Origin: Candidatus Amesbacteria bacterium RIFCSPLOWO2_01_FULL_48_25
GTDB lineage: Bacteria; Patescibacteriota; Microgenomatia; CAZETR01; Amesbacteraceae
DNA length: 47,387 bases
NCBI GenBank assembly: GCA_001773695.1
Contig: MEXN01000007.1
Location: 1-47,387 of the forward strand
Direction of reading: 5' to 3'
Of the stretch, positions 32,257 through 40,659 are shown piece after piece. The notes under the pieces are model-generated. The model saw nothing but the letters and a program-made list of their open reading frames with translations, searched no databases and was not told the origin of the DNA. The translations under genes were made by a program, and so were the position numbers. Within the stretch, counting starts at the first letter, position 1. Every line of letters starts with the position of its first letter.

Positions 32257-33098
32257 GTTTATTTGGTGAGTTTACAAAAGAAAACTTCAGTTATACCGAT
32301 CTTTTTCCGATTAACCCCGATAAAGGAATGAAACTTGTTGGGTATCTGGGTTCTCTCGGGGGGGTGGATTTATTTCATCGCAGCTTGCAACGATTCGTAG
32401 ACATATCTCATAAAATGGCAGACGTAGTGAGCTTGGATGGTGTCAAGGGGGCTGGTAAGTCTACTTTGCAAGTACTGCTAGCGGAAAAATTGATGAGCGT
32501 GACTGACAGGCCCGTGGTTACTACTAAACTGGGTGGATTCATAGATGCAAAAGAGGCGAAATTGTATGAAGTTCCGATAACGGAGGGGCGGATGGATGGA
32601 GAGGCCTCCTGGCAAATGCTACAACAGCTACTTTTGGTCAAATTGACTCAAATTGACTCCAGGTTGGGAAAGCCAACATTCTTGGGGGTGAGGGGACCGA
32701 TTAACAGATTGGTTGCATGGGAAAAACATCCCGAAGAAAGGAGATTCAATGATCTTTTTGATTACAGCTTTTTCCACCCCTATATAAATGTTGATCAAGT
32801 AATAGACAAAGAACGCTACGGTGCTGATAAAAAGGCAGTAAGACAGCCGTTACCTAGGATTACTTTCGGACTTTTAGCTCCTGAAGAACATCTGGAAACA
32901 AGGATCAGAAATGATGCGACCAAGATCGAACCGGAAAGATTCAATTCGGCGCAGAGAAACGCAATGGCTCATACCGAGACTGCAGTTAGACTGGCACAGA
33001 GATATCCTGATAAATTTGTGACCGTGGCTACCAGTTGGGGGGTTGATAAGACAGTTGATTATGTATTGGATAAATTGAGGGAAAAGGACATAGTATGA
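32253..33098 (+). CDS. P-loop kinase, thymidylate-kinase-like
   Basis: A 281-residue protein with Walker A in VVSLDGVKGAGKSTLQVLLAEKL (about 58-80), preceded by a 57-residue N-terminal extension. Downstream are FLGVRGPINRLVAWEKH, which may hold the D/E-R region, RITFGLLAPEEHLETRIRND, the usual LID-like segment for nucleoside monophosphate kinases, and a C-terminal helix. The fold fits dNMP/nucleoside kinases. The substrate is unknown, and a dedicated tmk may exist elsewhere. It is coupled to cca upstream and to the unknown gene downstream, both by 4-nt overlaps. Confidence 0.65.
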   Translation: MSLFGEFTKENFSYTDLFPINPDKGMKLVGYLGSLGGVDLFHRSLQRFVDISHKMADVVSLDGVKGAGKSTLQVLLAEKLMSVTDRPVVTTKLGGFIDAKEAKLYEVPITEGRMDGEASWQMLQQLLLVKLTQIDSRLGKPTFLGVRGPINRLVAWEKHPEERRFNDLFDYSFFHPYINVDQVIDKERYGADKKAVRQPLPRITFGLLAPEEHLETRIRNDATKIEPERFNSAQRNAMAHTETAVRLAQRYPDKFVTVATSWGVDKTVDYVLDKLREKDIV

Positions 33099-33559
33099 AG
33101 AGATGGGTGGGAATCGATTATTTTACCTTTGAACCGGGTCGTTTTGATGCGGGTAAGTTCGATCGGGTAGCCAAAAAGCTGCATTGCGAGGTCGACGAAA
33201 CACACCTGAAATTTTTAGTGGCACAATTGGTATTTGCGTTTTCCCACATCCATGTCCATGACACCGCGCTAACATGTCTTGAACGAAGGGGAAAGCTAAA
33301 AGAACCGCTAGTGTGTGCTGGAGAAATAGAAATAGAATATTCCCCGGCTAGAAGAAAGATGTCCGGAATATCTGACTCTTTATGGATGGCAAGGAAATTA
33401 TCCCCGTTGGAGTCCCAGAAATACTTAACGGAAGTTTTAGCTCCAATGTTGAGAGGATTTTTTGAGATAGAGGGTGATTACCCAAATCATTTGATCTATC
33501 CAGGGGGAAGAATAGCTATTTTCGGGATTCCCACAGCACTAAAAGTGGGGCGGCGTTGA
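33095..33559 (+). CDS. Unknown protein coupled to the kinase
   Basis: A 154-residue protein with no recognised family. It has HLKFLVAQLVFAFSHIHVHDTALTCLERRGK, rich in histidines, then YSPARRKMSGISDSLWMARKLSPLESQ and a hydrophobic C-terminal strand (GRIAIFGIPTA). No membrane segment is certain. Coupling by ATGA to the kinase suggests a related function. The 3' end overlaps secF by 44 bp on the other strand, a rather long convergent overlap. Confidence 0.55.
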   Translation: MKRWVGIDYFTFEPGRFDAGKFDRVAKKLHCEVDETHLKFLVAQLVFAFSHIHVHDTALTCLERRGKLKEPLVCAGEIEIEYSPARRKMSGISDSLWMARKLSPLESQKYLTEVLAPMLRGFFEIEGDYPNHLIYPGGRIAIFGIPTALKVGRR

Positions 33560-34406
33560 AAATCGATGAAAAGGTCCCGGAGACGACGCCGATTAATAGA
33601 GCGGCGACAAACCAGCGAATGGATTCGCCGCCAAATAAAAGTAAGGCTGTAAGTGTAAGTGTAACTGTAAGGGATGTATTTAGGGATCGGGCCAGGGTTT
33701 CGGTAAGAGAAAAATCTACAACTTGCTCGAAAGTGCTTTGGGGGAGTTTAACCAGATTTTCACGAATTCGGTCGAAAACCACGATGGTGTCGTGGACCGA
33801 AAAACCAATGACGGTGAGGACTGCGGTGACAAAAAGCGAGTCGATTTCTACATGATAAAAATGGCCAAAGAGGGAGAAGAGTCCCAAGACTACAAATGCG
33901 TCGTGAAGAAGCGCGATAACGGCGGAGATGCCGAATTTCCAAGAGGTATACTTTTTCGGAATTTGGCGAAAAGTCCAAGATATATATAAAATTATGAACA
34001 GGGAAGCCAATATCACGGCGAAAATTGCCTTTTGGGTCAATTCCCGGCCAATGGTAGGGCCGACGGTTTCGAAACGTTTTTCGGTAATCGGACCGGTAAG
34101 TTTTTGTAATTCGGCTTTGAACTTTTCGTTTTGCTCGTGAGTTGTGGGCTTGAAACGGAGTAAATAAGAATCGGCCCCGGCCGACTGAACTGATGAGAGA
34201 TCCAGACCTTGAGCTTTGGCGGTAGTGGCAAAATTGGCAGATGAACTAGCTTGGATTTCCAAAAGTGTGCCACCGGTGAAATCGATAGACAGGCGCAAAC
34301 CATAGCGGATCAAGGAATATATGCCGGGGAGCAAAACTAGAAGAGATATGGCGAAATAAAGCCATTTGTATTTCATGAAAGGGATGTAGTTATTTAGCCC
34401 GGCCAT
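33516..34406 (-). CDS. secF: Protein translocase subunit SecF
   Basis: A 296-residue, six-helix membrane protein. The N-terminal helix and LSIDFTGGTLLEIQ motif are followed by the outer domain (PTIGRELTQKA). The C-terminal helix block has VIGFSVHDTIVVFDRIREN, the SecF/RND signature. SecDF uses the proton or sodium gradient to pull proteins out of the Sec channel. The start overlaps the secD end by 17 bp. A repeat-like run (GTAAGT/GTAACT at 33641-33672) encodes TVTLTLTA in the last helix block. It ends with TAG. Confidence 0.93.
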   Translation of the reverse strand: MAGLNNYIPFMKYKWLYFAISLLVLLPGIYSLIRYGLRLSIDFTGGTLLEIQASSSANFATTAKAQGLDLSSVQSAGADSYLLRFKPTTHEQNEKFKAELQKLTGPITEKRFETVGPTIGRELTQKAIFAVILASLFIILYISWTFRQIPKKYTSWKFGISAVIALLHDAFVVLGLFSLFGHFYHVEIDSLFVTAVLTVIGFSVHDTIVVFDRIRENLVKLPQSTFEQVVDFSLTETLARSLNTSLTVTLTLTALLLFGGESIRWFVAALLIGVVSGTFSSIFNAAPLLVLWESRK

Positions 34407-35682
34407 AAGTTAATCTCAATAAACTTCGGGTAACGGTAATTGACGTGAAGAGAGAGACTAATATTCCTAAACTTAGAGTGAGGGCGAAGCCGCGCACAGA
34501 CCCAGAACCAAACCAAAACAAAATGCCGGCTGTAATTAGAGAGCTGATGTTTGAATCCCTGATGGAATTCCAGGCCCGGTGAAAACCCAACTCCAGAGCT
34601 GCCCGGACGGGACGGCCCCAGCGGATTTCCTCTTTCATTCTTTCGAAAATCAAGATATTGGCGTCAACGGCCATACCAATGGATAAAATGAAGCCGGCAA
34701 TACCGGCAAGAGTCAGTGTGACTGGGACTAACTTGAAAGTAGCCAAAGAAAGCAAAACATAAATAGCTAAGGCTAAATTGGCTAGAAGCCCCTTGAGGCC
34801 GTAGTTGGCCAGCATAAAAAACCAGATGATAACTAGACCTACAATTCCGGCCAGTAGACTTTTGATGACAGACTCGGTACCCAGAGTGGCACCGATATTT
34901 TTTTGTTCGACAATTTTAATGGGCACTGGCAGAGCACCGGCGTTTAACTGAATGGCTAGGGCCTTGGCCGCTTCTACTGTAAATGAGCCGGAAATGATAG
35001 CCTGGCCCGCGGTTATTTCCTGCTGGACAGTGGGGGCGGTAACCAAACGATTATCTAAAAATATGGCTAGGGGTTTGTTAATGTTACGTTTGGTAATTTC
35101 GGCAAATTTTTTTGTGCCTTCTGGGGTAAATTCAATACTAACTGACGGCTGTTGGTCCAGGCTAGATGAGCCACCCCCAAATTGGACCTGAGCAATTTTG
35201 AGATCTTTTCCTGTCAAATTCGTGGGGACAAAATTTACCTCCTGGCCAGAGGCAGTCGCCGGTGATTCCCGAAATTCCAAAAAAGCGGTTTGGCCGATGG
35301 TGGACACGGCTTGACCCACGTCTTTGATGCCAGGAAGCTCGACAATGAGGCGATAATCCGACCCAACTTGTGATGTTTGAACCAGTGACTCAGAGACACC
35401 CAAAAAGTTGACCCGGCGCTCGATATTCTCCCGGGTGGCTTTGATGGCCGAATCTTTATCGGCAGATGAAACCTGACTAAAATCGGCCTGATAAACCAAG
35501 TGGGTACCGCCCTGGAGGTCTAGGCCCAGGTGGAAATCCAGATCCCTGCGGAAGGGAATCCCCGAAGCCGTCAGATCGATTGTAGGGCGGTAGAAAGTCC
35601 GAGGACCCAGTGTAAGCTCTCTGGGCATGTCGATTAACACCGCCACCAAGATAAGGACCAGGATAGTTATTAACTGTCGCAT
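34390..35682 (-). CDS. secD: Protein translocase subunit SecD
   Basis: A 430-residue partner of SecF. It shows FHLGLDLQGGTHLVYQ, the outer P1 domain with IERRVNFLGVSES and LIVELPGI, and a six-helix block with SIGMAVDANILIFERMKEE, the SecD signature aspartate motif. It is about 100-200 residues shorter than the E. coli form, as in many bacteria with a small P1 domain. It follows the AbrB-like gene by 9 bp. Confidence 0.93.
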   Translation of the reverse strand: MRQLITILVLILVAVLIDMPRELTLGPRTFYRPTIDLTASGIPFRRDLDFHLGLDLQGGTHLVYQADFSQVSSADKDSAIKATRENIERRVNFLGVSESLVQTSQVGSDYRLIVELPGIKDVGQAVSTIGQTAFLEFRESPATASGQEVNFVPTNLTGKDLKIAQVQFGGGSSSLDQQPSVSIEFTPEGTKKFAEITKRNINKPLAIFLDNRLVTAPTVQQEITAGQAIISGSFTVEAAKALAIQLNAGALPVPIKIVEQKNIGATLGTESVIKSLLAGIVGLVIIWFFMLANYGLKGLLANLALAIYVLLSLATFKLVPVTLTLAGIAGFILSIGMAVDANILIFERMKEEIRWGRPVRAALELGFHRAWNSIRDSNISSLITAGILFWFGSGSVRGFALTLSLGILVSLFTSITVTRSLLRLTYGRAK

Positions 35683-35691
35683 GAAGAAAGA

Positions 35692-35883
35692 TTACTTCTT
35701 TTGAGACAAAAGGGGAAGCTGGCGGGACTGGACGAAGATGTAAGTAATCTTGCCGTTTAAAACGTCTATCTCGCTTTTGACTATCTGGCCCTTTTTTAAG
35801 CCCATAACGCGGGCGGGTTTGAAAGGGATAGAAACGCACAGGCTATTGCCGGCTTTGAGAATTTTTTGGATATACGTAGGCAT
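35692..35883 (-). CDS. AbrB/MazE-type SpoVT-fold DNA-binding protein
   Basis: A 63-residue swapped-hairpin DNA-binding protein: QKILKAGNSLCVSIP, then VMGLKKGQIVKSEIDVLNGKITY, the typical AbrB/MazE order. Such proteins regulate promoters or act as antitoxins. No toxin gene is adjacent, so a regulatory role is more likely. It lies between the HTH/NTase-like gene (5 bp) and secD (9 bp). Confidence 0.75.
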   Translation of the reverse strand: MPTYIQKILKAGNSLCVSIPFKPARVMGLKKGQIVKSEIDVLNGKITYIFVQSRQLPLLSQKK

Positions 35884-35888
35884 GTCTT

Positions 35889-36467
35889 TTATCCGACCAG
35901 GTCTTCCTGGTCACCTATTATCATAACCCGACTGCTGGTCAAAATACTAAGGAGAAACGGATCCCGACGGGAACGGCGAAATTTGAGCTCCTCGTCCGTC
36001 ATGGGTGTGTAATTGATGGTCTGACTGCGAGTGGCTTCTTCTGCCTTGATAAGGGCGCTCAGTTCTGAAAGCGAAATGTCGCCGACTATAAGAACATCTA
36101 CTTCGTCCGGGTTTTTGCGGGGTTGATGGCGGACGAAGCGAGAAGAAAGCATGGCCAAAGTTACCCGGCCGAGCTTGGAGCGATTTTTGACCAAACTGAC
36201 CCCAAGGCTGGTGGTTTTGGCCACCAGGCTAAGCAGATCCTGATAGAAGATGTAGTCTTGACGGAACCAATAGTAGAGGCGGTTTCCCCGAGGTTCTTTT
36301 TTGACCATGCCCAAGCCTTCCATGCGCTGCAATTCGCGGCGGACGGCGTTTATTTCGTCGCCAGTTTTTCTAACCAAATCACGAACGTGGTACATTTGGG
36401 TGGAGTCGGAAAGGAAAGTTTGGAGAAGTTTGACGCGAGTTTTTGATATGAATAAATCTTTGAGCAC
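35889..36467 (-). CDS. Winged-helix regulator with nucleotidyltransferase-like C-terminus
   Basis: A 192-residue protein. The N-terminal winged helix (RVKLLQTFLSDSTQMYHVRDLVRKTGDEINAVRREL, then LGMVKKEPRGNRLYYW as the wing) resembles ArsR/MarR-type regulators. The C-terminal half has EVDVLIVGDISLSELSAL, a nucleotidyltransferase-like strand, though without the complete GS...DxD of active enzymes. Such HTH-NTase fusions are common in CPR and archaea. Target and ligand are unknown. Confidence 0.65.
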   Translation of the reverse strand: MLKDLFISKTRVKLLQTFLSDSTQMYHVRDLVRKTGDEINAVRRELQRMEGLGMVKKEPRGNRLYYWFRQDYIFYQDLLSLVAKTTSLGVSLVKNRSKLGRVTLAMLSSRFVRHQPRKNPDEVDVLIVGDISLSELSALIKAEEATRSQTINYTPMTDEELKFRRSRRDPFLLSILTSSRVMIIGDQEDLVG

Positions 36468-36534
36468 TGACTAGAAGATACCAGAAGTTTGGGAAAATAC
36501 AATAGGAATTGAGGACTAATTGTTTCCGTGAGTA

Positions 36535-37722
36535 CTAATTGTAGTTGATCTGGTTTGCGGATGGCACTAGTTCGATCCAAATCTGACCTGGGTTAAATTG
36601 AATTTCTTTCTTTTTGTCGTCGAAAAAGCGGGTGCGACCGGTAAACGATGTCTTTGACCAGGTACCGGTTAGAACTTTGCCGTCCTGAAATACCAGAGTT
36701 TTCCCGGTGCCTACGACTTCGTAGTACATGTGGAGATGCTCGTCGAGTGGGCCGGTTTCTTTAACAAATTGAATGACAACATTTTTTGCGGTCATGGATT
36801 CGCCAGTATTGAGATCCAATGCTGGTTGATTGCCAACTGACCGTGAATAACGATTTGTATTGGGGTCGTACTTCCAACTTACGGAATAATCGGTCTTTGA
36901 CGACCAGAAGTCGAAACTTATATCGGTAGTCGAGCCACGGCTTCCGGCATCACTTTCGGTTTTAAATTTCCAAGGAGTAAAGTTTTTATCCCAGGGCACC
37001 TTTTTTTCATCAACGTTAGTCCATTTGAGTTTTTCGGCGACTTTGTAAAGCTCTTCTGTGTAACAGGCCATGGTATGTTCGTAGGCTACATCGTGGTCAA
37101 GACGATTGGTGACGCGGTGACAAGTCCGAAAATCGCCGGCCCGACCGAATTGGTCCAGGTCTTTAATCTTGTTGCGGCGGACAAAACACAGGGCTTTGGC
37201 CTTTTCGTCTACAGTGGAATCATCGCAATTGCCGGCACCACCAACGTGGTTGTACAAGGCGTCGTACTCGGGAACGATTTTGGTAAAGTAAATCCTGGCG
37301 CTTCTGACCGGAGCCAGTTCGATGCTGCCAGCTGCGGCATCACAATAGAAAATACCCATGTAGCGCGTGATACCACCTTCCGCCACGGCTTCATAAATGA
37401 TATCGGCATTAGCCAGGCCGGAAATCGGCCTCGAGTCTTGATGATTTTCTATCATCACGGCTAAAGGACGACGGGTTTCCCAGATATCTTTTTCTAGTTG
37501 GGTAAACAACTGGCCGTTTAGAGGACAACTTTCGGTTTTGGGGAGAGAGGGATCGACACGGGGGGTTTTGGCGGTGGGTGAAGTTTGAACAGACGGAGAT
37601 GTGGTAGTGGTCGAAGGAGTGGATTTAAGAGCGGAAAAGGTCAGATAAAAGACGCCGGTACTCACTAAAAATACGGAAACAGCGGCTATTATGTAGACTT
37701 GAACTGGTTTGGGGGTGGGCAT
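36535..37722 (-). CDS. DUF3048-family (YerB-like) anchored surface protein
   Basis: A 395-residue protein with an N-terminal membrane anchor (residues 8-29) and a Ser/Thr/Pro linker (33-62). The two DUF3048 domains follow: RRPLAVMIENHQDSRPISGL and EGGITRYMGIFYCD in the first, and FWSSKTDYSVSWKYDPNTNRYSR and the KNVVIQFV block in the second. The family includes B. subtilis YerB, role unknown but envelope-associated. Several cysteines suggest disulphides outside. It heads the minus-strand run toward secDF. Confidence 0.85.
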   Translation of the reverse strand: MPTPKPVQVYIIAAVSVFLVSTGVFYLTFSALKSTPSTTTTSPSVQTSPTAKTPRVDPSLPKTESCPLNGQLFTQLEKDIWETRRPLAVMIENHQDSRPISGLANADIIYEAVAEGGITRYMGIFYCDAAAGSIELAPVRSARIYFTKIVPEYDALYNHVGGAGNCDDSTVDEKAKALCFVRRNKIKDLDQFGRAGDFRTCHRVTNRLDHDVAYEHTMACYTEELYKVAEKLKWTNVDEKKVPWDKNFTPWKFKTESDAGSRGSTTDISFDFWSSKTDYSVSWKYDPNTNRYSRSVGNQPALDLNTGESMTAKNVVIQFVKETGPLDEHLHMYYEVVGTGKTLVFQDGKVLTGTWSKTSFTGRTRFFDDKKKEIQFNPGQIWIELVPSANQINYN

Positions 37723-37828
37723 TGCTGCAACCTATGATATCAGTTTTTCGGAGAAATGGTCAGGGGGAAAAATTGCATGGCTGTTGACTCGTGTGGTATA
37801 TATGTACCATTAGCCTCGATTGAGCTTC

Positions 37829-38017
37829 ATGGAAAAAAATAGGACCAGCTTTTATCAGCCAGAGGTGAGTTTGCCAATGAGAAGGATAGTGTCTGACTTG
37901 ACAAGGACGGCAGTGGTGACTATCCTGGCGGTGGTCTTGCAACTGGTTCTATTTACATATTTGAACCGCGGAGGCTGGTCGATAATATTAGCTATGATAC
38001 AAAAAATAAATTTTTGA
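37829..38017 (+). CDS. Unknown small protein with one membrane helix
   Basis: ATG 37829 gives 62 residues: a polar basic start (MEKNRTSFYQPEVSLPMRR) and one membrane helix (AVVTILAVVLQLVLFTYL), with a short outer tail. It lies 19 bp before the DUF5679 gene. The family is unknown. It may simply be a membrane peptide. Confidence 0.5.
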   Translation: MEKNRTSFYQPEVSLPMRRIVSDLTRTAVVTILAVVLQLVLFTYLNRGGWSIILAMIQKINF

Positions 38018-38036
38018 GAGGAGGTGAGCTTATCAA

Positions 38037-38177
38037 ATGGCGAGTTTTTATTGCGTGAAGTGTAGAACAAAAAGAGAAGACCCCAACGCCCAGGCTGTAA
38101 CTATGAAAAACGGCAAGAAAGCAATGAAGGGCAAATGTCCGGTGTGCGGGACTGGGATGTACAAGATCGGAGGATAA
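38037..38177 (+). CDS. DUF5679 zinc-ribbon protein
   Basis: A 46-residue protein, FYCVKCRTKRED, then AVTMKNGKKAMKGKCPVCGTGMYKIG. Four cysteines (CxxC twice) should bind zinc. This matches DUF5679, small ribbons common in CPR and some Chloroflexi, function unknown. A strong ribosome site GAGGAGGTGA lies 7 bp before the ATG. It is too short for usual ORF limits but well supported. Confidence 0.85.
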   Translation: MASFYCVKCRTKREDPNAQAVTMKNGKKAMKGKCPVCGTGMYKIGG

Positions 38178-38199
38178 ACTATCCGGTAGCCGACCAAAT

Positions 38200-38226
38200 A
38201 CCCCCAGCCAGTGGCCGGGGGTTTTG
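38200..38226 (+). terminator. Intrinsic terminator after the DUF5679 gene
   Basis: CCCCCAGCC-agt-GGCCGGGGG followed by TTTT. It ends the DUF5679 transcript 20-45 bp after its stop. Confidence 0.7.
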
Positions 38227-38270
38227 GGGTGAGTTTTTTTCCATTGCTTTTGTTTGTTATACTAAATTTA

Positions 38271-38492
38271 ATGAAAACTAATGCATATCTCAAACTCCAG
38301 AAAAAATTCGGCGGCAAGTGGGTGGCGACTGACAAAACCGGTGGCCGAGTTTTCAGCCAGGCCAAAGGCATAAAAGGTCTTTTTATCAATCTGAAAAAAC
38401 TCGGGGTTCCTCCTCAAAAAACTACCATTGGTTACATTGAAAAATACGGCCAACTTAGTGCCTATATTTCCTTATCAGTACAAAAGGATTGA
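38271..38492 (+). CDS. DUF5678-like small protein, first gene of a two-gene module (copy 2)
   Basis: ATG 38271 gives 73 residues: YLKLQKKFGGKWVATDKTG, then RVFSQAKGIKGLFINLKKLG, then TTIGYIEKYGQLSAY. The layout (K-x-x-W-V-A, a short strand, helix, then P/I-x-K-Y) parallels the gene at 3985-4182. The longer frame from 38211 begins in the terminator and adds a hydrophobic head, so I reject it. Its 3' end overlaps the protease gene by 35 bp. Confidence 0.65.
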   Translation: MKTNAYLKLQKKFGGKWVATDKTGGRVFSQAKGIKGLFINLKKLGVPPQKTTIGYIEKYGQLSAYISLSVQKD

Positions 38493-38847
38493 TTTCGGGA
38501 GAGTTTTTAATCCTCTGGTTCTTTTGCCGGTAAAAGCTTCGTGGGGGTGGCAGAATCTATGGTTTCTGGTTGACAGCGGCGCAGATACAACGACCATTCC
38601 CTTGGCGCTAGCAAAAAATCTAGGTATACAAGTTCAAAATAACCCGACGAAATTGCATGGAATAGGCTCTCAAGCCGTGGATGCTTTCCCAGGAAAGATA
38701 ATGTTGAAAATCGGCGAGTCTGAGTTTACGGCCCGAAGTTATTTTGTCGAAGCCGAAAAGTCAACTCTTTTGCTCGGGAGAATGGATATTTTTGATAGGT
38801 TTTCGGTTTTGTTTGATAAGACAGGCCAAAGAGTAACGTTTTCTTGA
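38458..38847 (+). CDS. Retropepsin-like aspartic protease (copy 2)
   Basis: GTG 38458 gives a 129-residue protein; a TTG ten codons upstream is also open. The catalytic motif is F-L-V-D39-S-G-A-D-T-T-T-I-P. The flap is HGIGSQAVDAFPGKIML and the second motif is STLLLGRMDIFDRFSVLFD. The order and size match the copy at 4179-4580, with low identity outside the motifs. Again a single catalytic aspartate means a dimer. Its partner gene is upstream and overlapping. Confidence 0.75.
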   Translation: MPIFPYQYKRIDFGRVFNPLVLLPVKASWGWQNLWFLVDSGADTTTIPLALAKNLGIQVQNNPTKLHGIGSQAVDAFPGKIMLKIGESEFTARSYFVEAEKSTLLLGRMDIFDRFSVLFDKTGQRVTFS

Positions 38848-38870
38848 CCTAAGGGGAGGATCAAAACTAA

Positions 38871-39437
38871 TTATTTGTCTAGGTTGGTGAGGCGCTTGAA
38901 GATTTCGTAGGTGGCGCGGTTGTCTGAATCTGGCTGGTGGCGGGTGACGGGGATACCTAGAGCCTGGCATGTGTTTTTAAGATTAAGCCTTTTCATATTT
39001 GGGTCGTTGCGAAAATGAGCATAGGCCAGACTCCAGACCTCTAACAGTTTTTCATCGAAGAAAAAGGGGAGATTTTCTTGTTGCAAAGCTGAAATTAAAA
39101 AATTCCACTCGTTTTGGACTATCCAACCCGCCAATATGCAGGCGGGGGCAAATTGGGATAACTCGAGAAGCATCTGGCGAAGCGGTATAGCGTCGTGCCA
39201 TTTACTAGGATCGTATCCAGACACTTCCAGAGCCCGAGGATCGGCCGTTTCGGTATGGGTGGGGATGATCTTGGCGTAGTAGGAATTGGCAATAGTGTAA
39301 TCTGGGGGAGTGGACAGCAGGGCGGCGACTTCGATAATTTCGTGATGGGCAACATCCAGACCAGTAAGCTCAAAGTCGATAAACAAAACCGGGCGGGTAA
39401 AAGTATCCGGATATTCCTGATTGAGGAAAAGGGGCAT
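38871..39437 (-). CDS. DnaQ-like DEDDh exonuclease
   Basis: A 188-residue RNase H-fold exonuclease. ExoI is VLFIDFELTGLD (D and E), ExoII lies around ILAGWIVQNEWNFL, and ExoIII is RHQPDSDNRATYEIF with the DEDDh histidine and aspartate. The ExoII aspartate seems replaced (N-E-W), which may weaken activity. It could be a stand-alone proofreading or oligonuclease-type enzyme. Its ATG shares one base with the DUF3096 stop (TGATG), so the two are coupled. Confidence 0.7.
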   Translation of the reverse strand: MPLFLNQEYPDTFTRPVLFIDFELTGLDVAHHEIIEVAALLSTPPDYTIANSYYAKIIPTHTETADPRALEVSGYDPSKWHDAIPLRQMLLELSQFAPACILAGWIVQNEWNFLISALQQENLPFFFDEKLLEVWSLAYAHFRNDPNMKRLNLKNTCQALGIPVTRHQPDSDNRATYEIFKRLTNLDK

Positions 39438-39595
39438 CAGCGAAGATATGGGAGCATCTGGGAGACGCCGGTGATTATAAAATAGAGAGCGATTAAGTAG
39501 TTAAGAATTTTGGGAAAAAGAAGGACTAATACCCCAAAAACCAGCGAGACCAGTCCCTGAAATGCCGTCCTATTGGTAAATAGGGTCATTAACAT
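39437..39595 (-). CDS. DUF3096-family small membrane protein
   Basis: ATG 39595 opens 52 residues to TGA at 39437, with AFQGLVSLVFGVLVLLFPKI and LNYLIALYFIITGVSQML. Two membrane helices joined by F-P-K match DUF3096, function unknown. It is coupled to the exonuclease gene by the TGATG overlap. Confidence 0.7.
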   Translation of the reverse strand: MLMTLFTNRTAFQGLVSLVFGVLVLLFPKILNYLIALYFIITGVSQMLPYLR

Positions 39596-39620
39596 AAATT
39601 GATTATATACCCCCGCTTAT

Positions 39621-40307
39621 TTATTTCTTGACCGTATGGTCGTACCAGTCACGAAGGACTTGGCCAACTAGATCCTTGGCTCCCAAGCCCACCGCTAGAC
39701 CTATGGCCAATGTGACCGTCCAGGTGAGACCCTGGAAGAAGGTTTCGACCAGCGTCTGAGCGATACGCAATTCGTTGACGGCGGCCATAACGGCAATGAC
39801 CACAACCAGCCAGCGAGTAAGCTTGGCCAAAGGCTTGGCTTGGTCGTGATCTACTGTTGCCAATGCCCCTCGGACTAGTCCTTGGGCCAAATTGGCAAAG
39901 AAGACTCCGACTGCCACAATAAGCGCGGCCGAGATAACCCGGGGAAGGTAACCTATTAGGCTATCCAACACCTTGGAAATGGCGGTGAGCCCTAGAATGT
40001 TTGCCGAGGTCATGAAAAAGACTAGAACCACAAACCATCTAAGGGCGGTAGCCACTAGAGTCACCGTATCGTAGTTGATATCGGCCTTTTTTAAAAAATC
40101 GTCAATCCCTGCGGTTTTTGCTACGCTGGGAAGTTGGGCGGCTTTGAGTAAGCGATAAAAGGCCCCTGAGAGCCAGTCGGCCACAACTAACCCTAAGACA
40201 AAAACTAAAATAGCGCTAAAAAATACCGGGAGAAAGAGGATAAGGCGGGTAATCAGATCACCCCAGGCAGTGAGAAGTGATTGCTGCCAGATTGAAAAAA
40301 TCTCCAT
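39621..40307 (-). CDS. MscS-like conserved-helix membrane protein (CmpX type)
   Basis: A 228-residue protein with about five membrane helices. It has repeated 'conserved TM helix' units, as in CmpX/YdjZ-type channels: LIGYLPRVISAALIVAVGVFFANL and LAIGLAVGLGAKDLVGQVL. The glycine/alanine-rich last helix is like the MscS pore. It lacks the MscS beta domain, so it may form a small mechanosensitive or osmotic channel. Confidence 0.7.
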   Translation of the reverse strand: MEIFSIWQQSLLTAWGDLITRLILFLPVFFSAILVFVLGLVVADWLSGAFYRLLKAAQLPSVAKTAGIDDFLKKADINYDTVTLVATALRWFVVLVFFMTSANILGLTAISKVLDSLIGYLPRVISAALIVAVGVFFANLAQGLVRGALATVDHDQAKPLAKLTRWLVVVIAVMAAVNELRIAQTLVETFFQGLTWTVTLAIGLAVGLGAKDLVGQVLRDWYDHTVKK

Positions 40308-40365
40308 TTATTCCTTCACCCCCAATCTAGTATTAGTGTGCGGGAAAAAAATAGAGAAGTCAAAC

Positions 40366-40639
40366 CAGGAGGCGCATAAGCCAGATTCTGTTTTGGTGGC
40401 ATCTATCTGATGCTCTCAAGCTTTGGAGTATCGGGGAAGGCTACCCACTCCGGTCGGAGATTGCAGCGGGGAGGATTGCCCGTTTCACCCGAGCTTTACC
40501 CCGGTTCGTCACTGTTGCTCTAACTGGCGGTTACCCGCTCCCGATTAAATCGGGACACCCTGCCTTCTGCTGTCTGGACTTTCCTCCCCCCTTCGCCCTT
40601 GCGGGCTTCGGAGGGTGGCCACCTGTGCCTCCTGGCACG
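40366..40639 (-). ncRNA. rnpB: RNase P RNA
   Basis: On the minus strand the sequence GGAGGAAAGTCCAGACAGCA (P4 5' side), the AGAGCAACAGTGACG block, GGTGAAACGGGCAATCCTCC and the 3' ACAGAATCTGGCTTA appear in the order of bacterial RNase P RNA. The ends pair: CCAGGAGGC at the 5' end with GCCTCCTGG near the 3' end form P1. A TATAAT (40643-40648 on the minus strand) lies just upstream, and a T-run (TTTTTTT) follows P1 and may terminate it. RNase P RNA cuts 5' leaders from tRNAs. The length, about 270 nt, is at the small end for the type. Confidence 0.92.
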
Positions 40640-40659
40640 TTAATTATACCCTTTTAGCA

